Assembly: GCA_035610365.1 (NCBI GenBank)
Contig: CM069432.1
Coordinates: 223,656,532-223,720,531, forward strand
Direction of reading: 5' to 3'
From: Aquatica leii
Lineage: Eukaryota; Arthropoda; Insecta; Coleoptera; Lampyridae
DNA length: 64,000 nt
Numbering within the stretch: position 1 is the first letter of the stretch; every line of letters starts with the position of its first letter. The notes under the pieces were generated by a model that saw nothing but the letters and a program-made list of their open reading frames with translations, did not search any database and was not told the origin of the DNA. The translations under genes and the position numbers were made by a program. This document shows, piece by piece, positions 55,891 through 64,000 of this stretch.

Positions 55891-56469
55891 TATTTATCCA
55901 TTTAATAATAAGTTATAGTTATATATAATAATACTTCAATACAGTTGACCTGAGTAAACAAAATCCTTGGAGAAGCGTAGCTAGGTCACTTTAAATCTAA
56001 AGGTGCAGTCGAACTAAAAAATATTTTGATGGGAAGTTATTATTATCAACCTTGTTGAAGTTTGAGGTTATTTCAAAAAAACACGTTATAATGTTAATAT
56101 TATTAAAATAAACTGTAATGACACATTTACTTTTCTAAAAGATTAGGTAGGGCATTACAAAATATAAAAATTACATATTTCTAAAAGTAATTCTAAAAAT
56201 TACTTATTTACATCGAAAAACACAATTATAAAAAAAATCAGTCACCGTTACTTTCGTCTTCTCTATTACAACTTTTATCGTCCGATGATCCACTGACAAG
56301 TTTTCTACAGTTACATCCAGCAGTTCACACATTTCTTGCGCTAAGTGATTTACATGTTGACAATGTTTGTCTCAGTCCAATGCAGTTATCTCAGACAATG
56401 CATTTCTCACGGAGGCTTTTATCTCGAAATCACTCTATGTAACATTATTCCTAACAATCTTATATTTCG

Positions 56470-56960
56470 CTAAATTCTATACCAACTCAATCGGATTTAA
56501 GTCGCGATGGTAAGATGGCAATCGTAACACTGTATGTCTGTGTTTTTTAAAGAGTTCGTTTACATAATATGTTTTCGTATAAATAAATTGTTTCACTAAC
56601 ACTTTACACATTTCATTTATTGCCATGACTCCATTATTTTCAAATAATTGTGGAATACTTTCTTTACTTTCTGCTTGCGTTAGAGGTTTATTATTTTGTA
56701 CACTGGAGTAAGGCGCATTATCCAACGTTGTTTTAGTTACACCACCACCTCCTTTTTTCTTTTAGGGAAATCTTAAAATTTCATCACTGCTTGTAATCGT
56801 TTCACTCCGGATCTTTTTATAAATATGGCTGATTGGCTCGTTGTTGCAGCAGCTAATTCGGTTGCCTTGTTTAAAGGAAAAATATGGAAAAAATCCTCAA
56901 TTTTTTAATAACGTTTCTGGATTCGGAATGAACGTTTTTCTTTGATTTAAATTGCATGTT
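56470..56960 (-). pseudogene. Tc1/mariner-type DDE transposase, centre deleted
   Basis: The minus strand reads an N-terminal helix-turn-helix part (NKATELAAATTSQSAIFIKR near 56870, GVKRLQAV), the basic linker KRKKGGGGVTKT (about 56755), and then at once LDNAPYSSVQNNKPLT with the second catalytic aspartate. An open frame continues to HTVLRLPSYHRDLNPIELV with the final glutamate (56477-56535). About 200 residues, including the first catalytic aspartate (usually in LDETW), are missing at the junction near 56730. The family is common in insects; it is nested inside the Harbinger. Confidence 0.8.
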
Positions 56961-57149
56961 GATAATTAACAGTTGAAGTGATACATAAAGTACGTAATAT
57001 AGAATTCTCTATCAGAAATTACGTATTCGGCGCCAGCGTCAGTTCTAATAATTGAATAATCTTAATTATAATTACATAATTAAAATGCAAAGTTAATAAT
57101 ATACTAATTTATAAGAAAATTCTAAAAATGTCACTGGGAAAAACAGTGT

Positions 57150-58070
57150 ATAAAAGTTAATTACAAACAATAACATTTTGGTTTGCATCACGTAGCAGTT
57201 CAACATCATTATATTTAAGTGCGATGTTATGTAGCACACAGCAAGCTACAATTGTAGCTAAACATTGTTCTGTTTTACTGCGAAGGCTATCTGACAAACA
57301 TGAATATCGACGTTTTAAAACTCCAAAGCAACGTTTAATTAGATTTCTTGTTTTAGTATGAGCTTGGTTATATGCTTTCTGTGGTGGAGTATTGAAGTTT
57401 ACTAAAGATGTTAACAGATAGAGTTTGCAATAGACAGGTGGACTGTTATTAAAAATATTGCTATCATGTACAGAACTTGGTTATTATGCAATAATGTGCA
57501 GAAATTTTAAAGTAAAATCAGATATTTTCTGAGTATTAATACAACAATACACCTTTCAGTTTCTATACAATGTGGACCACCAGGCGATTAAAGTTTGATA
57601 CTAGTGTAATGCACTGCACCGACAACACCTGGGAAATTGCTAATTAAATAAAATTGTTGTTTAATTTGCCTAATCTCATTTTCTTCTTAAGGCATAGTTA
57701 CATATCTAACTTTTTGTCTTGCGATGCAGTGGGTTACTCTTGATACTACCCTTGATACTGCCGACTTATGTACTACATTCATACTCTCTCCGAATTATTG
57801 TTAAAAACTACCAGTCGCATAAATAAATGTTAATGTTAGCAGTAATTAATTTGTCAGGCTACTGGATTTGTTTTGAATGTAGTTGCTTTGATATCATCAG
57901 CCAAAAGATGTAAAACTTCTGTTACGGTTTCTTTTGAGAAACGAAACTTCATTTTAAATTCGACAGCATCATAAATGTCCATGGGATGGTTACGTTAATT
58001 CGAATTCTGCGTGGTTTTTCTTCATCAGATGACAGTGATAATAAAGGTAGAAGGTCTGACATGTTCTGTT
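57150..58070 (-). pseudogene. Harbinger transposase, HARBI1-like, inactivated
   Basis: From ATG near 58062 the minus strand reads MSDLLPLLSLSSDEEK, then FRFSKETVTEVLHLLADDIK (about 57940), FLTIIRRE/VHKSAVSRVVSRVTHCIA (about 57770), NFPGVVGAVHYTSIKL (about 57620, where GAIDCTHI is usual), SPGGPHCIETER, and at the end AYNQAHTKTRNLIKRCFGVL and KRRYSCLSDSL to CCVLHNIALKYND. The first catalytic aspartate is replaced by H and the last glutamate (usually VERxFG) by K. Stops and shifts add to this, so the enzyme is dead. Confidence 0.88.
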
Positions 58071-58534
58071 AAAAAAGCTATATAAGAAAAGGTAGGAATT
58101 TAATATTTATATGTAGTTTAAGTTTGTAATAAAACACCATTTAAATTAGTATAAATTATCTAAATAGATAAATTAAATTAATTTCAGTTAAAACCTATAA
58201 TTAAATAACAATACTAATTTCAACGTAAAATTAATTCTGTTTGTAATAATTTATTTAAAAAAAAAACAGAAATAAACTGTGATTGACAACTTTTTTAAAG
58301 TAAATCAAACGCTAATCGATAGTTAAGCTTTGATTAGTGTAACAATTGATTACTGAGCTTGATCAATGATTATCTTTTAAAATTTATTTTTTGCAACCCA
58401 TTTTATGCTTAACCTCGCCTAATCAGAGCTTTTTGTTAAATATTTAATCAACCGATTATATATTTTAACCAATGGTTAAATTGAATCTAATCATTGATTA
58501 AATACTTAACAAAGTTTTGTGCAAGCCGTTCTAT

Positions 58535-59983
58535 TTGTTGTAGGATATCACTCTATTGTTATTTCGATGCATTTAAAGTAAATGATTCAAACTTAATGCG
58601 ATTATATCCTTCGAGTGTTCTCTGTTGCTTACTTTTGTCTCTCCTGTGTCTAATTTACTTTTAGTGGGTTATTCTAGACCGCATGTTTTCTTGACTGGGT
58701 ATTCTAGTAGTAGCTTTAAAAGAATAACGCCTAAGTTTTTTTTTTCTTTGTAACGTCCCGTTAGAGTTCATTACATTAAAATTCAATTTTACATTCGTTT
58801 ATTTTTTGCAACTAATATTGCACGTAAATTTATTGTGTTTGGCAACGTCGCGTTGTATTTCGGAAGCGACTGCGTAATCGACTTGAGTTATAGCTTAAGC
58901 TTGCACTTCCGTTTGAACAATCTTGCGTAGTTCACGTGAGCGATGCGAGGAAGAAAAATTTTCTTGCTTATGGCGTAAAAACCCATGTAATTTAATTTTT
59001 ATTCATTCCATCTAATTGTTGGTGAGTTTACCTTTATTTTGATATAATTTTTCTATCATATTCAACATTTTTAGTGATTTGAAAATGTTACGCAATAGTT
59101 AGACAAAGGAATTTATTTTGAAGGTCGTTGCTAAATGTAGCGTGAGTACATCATGTCATTTAAAAAACCATTCTAATTATTTATATTTAGGGTCTTTTTA
59201 TTCTGGATCTTTTCTTTTACTGGATCTTTTCGTTTATTCCGGTTTTTGATTTACTGGATCGTTTATTTTGGTTTTATTAATGGATTTTCCGTTATTGGAG
59301 TTTATTATACATTCCTGCTGTTGTTGAAGAATTTTATCACTTCAACCAAGTATGTGCTAAAAATAGAAGATATCCGATGTCATATTAATTGTGCTGAAAT
59401 TAAGTTACATTTTACATTCAAGTAATTAAATTGTGTTATTAAAACTTTTCGGGAAACATACTCGATAACAAATCAAACGTTTACGACATTTGCATTTAAT
59501 ATCAATTAATAATTAAGTATAAGAGTTGATGCTTTTTATTCATCACCGATTTAAAGGTGATTGGCGCCCAAATATTGTTTTAATCCATATTTTGTTTTAT
59601 TCAAATACTGTTTTATTCTAAATATTGTTTAGATTCAAATAATGTTCATTTTTCTTTAATGTAAATAGTGTATCATGTTATAGTTAGTAAATTAAAGGAA
59701 TTCACATCTTTGTATTTATTTTCATTCAAGCTCACACCCAGAGGTCTGTGTCTCCGATTGCTGCCGTGGTTATATTATTTTGCTTTTATTAAATGTATTT
59801 TATACGTTCTTTATTCGGAGTAATTTTTTATTACACCTTTGTAATATTTTAAATATATAATTTTGTTATGTATAAACAATACTATTTTATGTAAACTAAA
59901 AATTATTTTTTTATTTCTTCAAAGAACATAAAAAACAAAATATTAACACAGAAATTAATAAAATCAATAAATAAAAAGATATA
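58535..59983. other. 1.4 kb without firm features
   Basis: Repeated phrases such as ACTGGATCTTTTCGTTTATT occur at about 59205-59275. TGTAACGTCCCGTTAG at 58751 looks like an LTR start and ATTGGCGCCCAA at 59560 like a primer binding site, hinting at an old LTR in 58751-59560, but no second copy is in the window. Confidence 0.35.
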
Positions 59984-61572
59984 TTTTAAAAATTAAATAA
60001 AAAAATATATTTGGATAAATTTACTTATTATTATTTAATCTGTATAAATAATTGTTTTTTAAATACCATTTGTCCAAATATTTTAAGTGTACCGATAAAT
60101 TTATATTAGAAATAACCATGTACATATTGAAACTATATGAAAAGTAATTACAATGATTATAAAACATAAACAAACAATAACCGCTGGTGTAATTAAAAAT
60201 ATTATTTAGAAATTTACGTTTATTTTACAATTATTATATATTATATATATATTATATAACTGTGGCAGAATATAAACCTACATGCTTACACAAGCAGAAA
60301 ATTTTAAAATAAAAAACATTTAAACTTTTATTACAACAGAAACAATTTTTTATATATTAATGGTTTGTTTCACATAGACTAACATCGTATTAAGAATTTT
60401 TTATAATAATCTCGTTTGTGCACGTACGTTAAACTGACAAATAATATTTAAATTGATAGAATTTATTTTTAAGATAGAATACATATATTTTTATGAAAAC
60501 ATATAGCATAATAAATGATGTATAGTTAATTTGTATTTTCTTAAATTAAATAACAGTTTAAATTTATTTATGTCAGATTTTAAATTTTCAGAAAAATTTT
60601 TTGAAAAACTTGCACTAACAAAATACGTATTTTTTAATGTTAGCTTTGAAAAGTTTTTTGTAATTTAATATAACAATTTCTGCGTTTTAGATTATTTTAT
60701 AACATGTTATACTAAAATTTCAATTGTTTTGGCCTTTTTGTTTTTGTTTGTTTTTTTGTAATTTTATATACCGTTGACTTTCTTTAATACATTTTTATGT
60801 TTTCGCATTCAATTTTTTTGTTAGTATGTATTACGTTTTTGTATGTTTATTTTGTTTCGTTTTAATTTTTTGTTTGTTTTATACATTTATTTTTTTTACA
60901 ATATGTCAGATATTGTTATTATTATTTAGGTGTTTCTTAGAGTTTACCTCGCAAAATAGAGTTTTTAGAATTAGTAATTTATTACAATAACGTTAGAATT
61001 TAGAGAACAAATTGTGTGTTTTACATTTAAAAAACAACTAAAGTTAAGTTTGGTACCGCTATGTTAAAAAGCTCTTTTTTGAACTTTAAACTGAAAAATA
61101 TTGCAATGTTGATTTGTTTACGACTGTCATCTAACTGTCATTATTTGTGCTGTCAATTACGTGTTGCAGTTATACATAGTTCTATTCTTTTATAAACACA
61201 ATGAAAACAGAGTTTTGATTGTTAATTTAATATCGTACTTTTGAACAAACACGAGATAACGGTGGCTCATTGTTACCTTTTAATAGTGTACTAAAAGTAA
61301 AATATTAATATTTTTTTTATGAAACATTTTAATCAAGAGTATTGATTCAGAGCGTAGCTAATGAACTTCATATCAACTGTGCTACATTATCACAAATTTC
61401 CGCCAATTTAAAAGCTAGAAAACACCTAAAAACCTTAAAAAACAATCCATAAGCTCGTTAATGTTGATTCGGTGGTAGAAGTGAAAATCAAAAATGCATT
61501 ATACGACATTTATTCAAAAAGTAAGTACTAATCAATTATCTGCGATCTACTTATTAAATTTAATTTTTAGAA
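59984..61572. repeat. Dispersed 1.6-kb repeat, copy 2
   Basis: It matches 21589-23258 in the same orientation with scattered substitutions and some deletions, for example around 60370-60420. Similarity ends at TTTAATTTTTAGAAAT. A DDE transposase fragment begins just beyond the end. Confidence 0.8.
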
Positions 61573-61584
61573 ATATTTTTTATA

Positions 61585-61880
61585 CATTATTAATAATTTT
61601 AAATGAAAAGTTAGTTTCTCAAAGAGGTTGCACCAGTTCAGCAAATACTTTACATAACATCGGTTTCAAATTGAAAAATAAAGATAACTCATAGCATTAT
61701 TTGAAATTAACATTTTTAAAGCGTTATACTACAAATATCACTAGCAAAACACCTCCTCAATGTATATATTTAAATGAAACTTGGATTTTTGAAAAAGAAT
61801 CTATAAAATAATTGCAGGATTATAGTTCAAAAGCCATTAAGCACAAGTTTACTTATGAAGCAAAACGGTAAATGCTTATT
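61585..61880 (+). pseudogene. Tc1/mariner-type DDE transposase, middle fragment
   Basis: The plus strand reads CTSSANTLHNIGFKLKNKDN, a stop, LKLTFLKRYTTNITSKTPPQ, and CIYLNETWIFEKESIK with the first catalytic position (usually YLDETW; here N replaces the aspartate). HKFTYEAKR follows at about 61850. This is the part of the protein missing from the fragment at 56470, apparently from the same broad family. It is only about 95 residues long. Confidence 0.75.
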
Positions 61881-62930
61881 TTTTGTTACAGTAACTTTGC
61901 AGGTACTGAATCATAGTTTATTTTATATTATTTATTTATATTTATGTTAATAATACTACCGCTACCGTTGAACATAGCTTTGTATAGATCTATAGAAATG
62001 TCCAAATAAAAAGATTGGAAGAAATTATGTATATTTGTTTCTATACAGTTTTGTTACAAAGTTTACGTAGTGTACAGAAGAGTAACAACATATTTTTAGA
62101 CGATTAATTAATATTTTTATTACCTCTAGAATGAAATGTCTAATAGTTAAATTATATTCACCTTAACTTGCATACAGAAATTAATTTACAAATTACAAAC
62201 TACGAAATAAATTGAAATATCAACGTAAACATCATAATCTGTCCTTTTTAGTTATTTTTAGTCTTACTTAGAAAAAAATTTTTTTTAATTTTGTTCCAAA
62301 ATACGCTTGTCAAAACCGTGTAGTAAAATTCTTTAAAATTGGCTAAATTATAGCAATTTTAAGAAATACAGTGGCGCGTAGCCAAGACAAAGCTGCACTT
62401 TTATGAAGTTTTCTTTATTGTTCGATTGACGTTTGTTTTAGAAACGTCTCGGCCTCTAAATGAAGTAGACACAAAATACAGCACGAAAACTTATAACAAA
62501 ATGAGTAGCAGAAATATCTCTCGCGCGTATTGGAGTTCAGTGACTAAAAAAAGAAAATTCTGAGGAAATCAACATACTGGAGAAACGAGGAAAGTTTCAC
62601 AAGTACATCAGCAGTAAACTTGCGAGGAACTGGTGATAATTCCGCTTGATATACAGTGTATTACTTATAATAAGCAGATTAAGTTGGCAGAATGGGGAGT
62701 TTTTGGTTTTGGCAATACTTCTTCGCTTTGTATTACATTGTAATGCTGTTAGTTATAAATAGTGCAATAAATTATGAAATTTATCTGTTTTTTTATACGG
62801 TCATCGGCTGCTTTTTATGTTACAATTTGCGACGAAGGAAAATTAATTATTGCATAATAGGCAAACATTTTTTAATTATTACGTCAATTTGTGAAGCATG
62901 TGGCGCAAATTATTAATACACAATGATTGA
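61881..62930. other. 1 kb without firm features
   Basis: 62340-62690 is less AT-rich and may be the leader of the gypsy-type element that follows. CAGTGGCGCGTAGCC at 62371 looks like a hAT end, but no partner end was found. Confidence 0.4.
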
Positions 62931-62932
62931 GG

Positions 62933-64000
62933 AAAAAAATAGTTATGCTAGCGAGAAATATTGCAAGTATTAAAAGCTTTAAAGCAGGGGATGACTGGCA
63001 ACTATTTCTTAAAAAATTGCAAAAATATTTTAAAGCCATTCAGATACCAGAAGATAGCAAGATCTCGGTGTTAATTACGTTATTACAAGATGATATTGAC
63101 ATAATTTTAAGAAGTTTATGTGAACCAAATCTAGCAAAGACATAATCATTTAAAGAGTTGGTCAAATTATGAAAAAATTTGAACCACCCGATTTTATATA
63201 CCGTAAAAGAATTCAATTCGTTAGTCTAAATTCAAATGCAAAACCAATTTTTCAAAAACCTAAACCGGCATCCTATTGTTTTTAACAAAGCCATAAAAAA
63301 TTAGTTAAAGAAGTTAACTAAAAATAAAGTAATAGAAAAAGTGGATAATTCACACCACTCGTAATTGAAACAGAATGGTAAAAGCATTATGCGCTAATTA
63401 TAATATTACTGTGAACAAAAAATATCTTAAAAACGTGAATTATCCGTCAACTAGAATTGAAACCATTTTTAATGTTTTGCAAGGTGGAACTCATTTTAGT
63501 AAGTGAGATTTTAAAAATGTTTATAATCAATTAATTTTAGACGAAGAAACTACGATGTTGTTGACATGGAGTAGCGAACAAGAAATTTAAAAGGTAATTA
63601 AATTACTTTATGGTAATAAACCGGTTGGCGCAATTTTTCAAAGTATCTTTGAGAAAGTTTTGACAGGTATTGCTGGTGTAGTTAATTTTTTAGATGACAT
63701 AGTAGTAACTGGTAAAACTGAGAGTGAGCATTTGGAAAATCTAACTGCTAAATTTGGATTTCGTTTAAACAAAAATAAATTCAATTTTTTATGCATGTTA
63801 TTACAGCAAAAGGATTATAAAAAAATTAGAGTAAAGTTGAAGGTATTATACATTCTAAAGTGCGTACACCAGTATTAGAAATTAAAGCGTTTTGTTGGAT
63901 AGTAAATTATTATTCCAAATTTATACCACATTCTATTTACACAAACCGCATGAAGTGTTTTATTGAAATAAAGCAAGCTGCATAATTTTTATAAAACGAT
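62933..64000 (+). pseudogene. Ty3/gypsy Gag-RT fragment, runs off the window
   Basis: A Gag start (MLARNIASIKSFKAGDDWQL, 62945 onward, ending at 63145) has the FxxGDDWQLFLxxLxxYF pattern of insect gypsy elements. Only about 40 bases later the text is already the RT fingers (NAKPIFQKPKPASY near 63236, then NSHHS with ETEW). GGTHFSKxDFKNVYNQLILD-like text with motif A (about 63483), VVNFLDDIVVTGKTESEHLE with motif C (63678), and KFGFRLNKNKFNF follow. FCWIVNYYSKFIPHS (about 63890) ends the RT. Stops and shifts are frequent; the rest of Gag and the protease are missing. Confidence 0.85.

Larger units (their letters stand above)
55564..58531. mobile_element. Harbinger (PIF) transposon, nearly 3 kb, decayed
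   Basis: The ends GAACCGGTTGCACAAAAC (55564) and, on the other strand, GAACGGCTTGCACAAAAC (from 58531) form imperfect terminal inverted repeats, with longer AT-rich similarity behind them. Both sides carry TAT, the 3-bp duplication length of this superfamily. Inside, a MYB-like start lies on the plus strand and the transposase on the minus strand, so both Harbinger genes are present and face each other. A foreign DDE transposase fragment lies between them. Confidence 0.8.

Noticed and set aside
58751..59575. Solo LTR with primer binding site (TGTAACGTCCC start, ATTGGCGCCCAA end)
   Set aside because: No CA end, no second LTR and no target duplication; kept only as a hint in the region note.
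62371..62400. hAT terminus CAGTGGCGCGTAGCC
   Set aside because: No matching inverted end or 8-bp duplication within several kilobases.

Overview
This is AT-rich nuclear DNA from an animal, most probably an insect or other arthropod. The evidence is the mix of transposable elements: jockey-like and other LINEs, Penelope-like elements with GIY-YIG ends, Ty3/gypsy and copia LTR elements, a Harbinger, Tc1/mariner-type and hAT-type DNA transposons, and a metazoan-type tRNA-Asn. I found no host protein-coding gene. Nearly every protein-like stretch is a piece of a transposable element, mostly broken by stops, frameshifts and deletions. The intact exception is a 446-residue reading frame inside a young LTR element.

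Layout. 1-1.8 kb: AT-rich flank with a foldback repeat and a 154-bp hAT-type MITE with perfect 8-bp target duplications. 1.99-12.78 kb: a head-to-tail array of about 2.3 near-identical units of about 4.64 kb. Each full unit carries a tRNA-Asn-like gene, an interrupted tRNA 5' half pointing the other way, a non-coding block of higher GC that I cannot identify, and duplicated foldback cassettes. 12.8-19.1 kb: two diverged tandem copies of the 3' part of a minus-strand LINE, and a 265-bp MITE with 30-bp terminal repeats and 8-bp target duplications. 21.6-27.7 kb: one copy of a 1.6-kb dispersed repeat, then a minus-strand jockey-like LINE split by a 2-kb block holding a LINE tail, a Penelope-like element and a mariner-type fragment. 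30.5-37.1 kb: a complete, young LTR retrotransposon with 1.32-kb LTRs. 37.4-41.6 kb: a mariner-type relic and a long decayed plus-strand LINE. 43.3-47.6 kb: a decayed copia element whose 3' end was hit by an insertion shaped as a perfect 190-bp palindrome. 53.3-54.0 kb: a Penelope-like 3' end. 55.56-58.53 kb: a Harbinger element with both of its genes and a nested, internally deleted DDE transposase. 60.0-61.9 kb: the second dispersed repeat copy and another DDE fragment. 62.9-64 kb: a Ty3/gypsy piece running off the window.

The most interesting items are the LTR element whose Gag is fused in frame to the integrase zinc-binding domain, with protease, RT and RNase H missing; the perfect palindrome in copia, each arm carrying a hammerhead-like core; and the tRNA-containing tandem array with its unidentified conserved core. 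All identifications are from reading translations and repeats by eye; no database search was possible.
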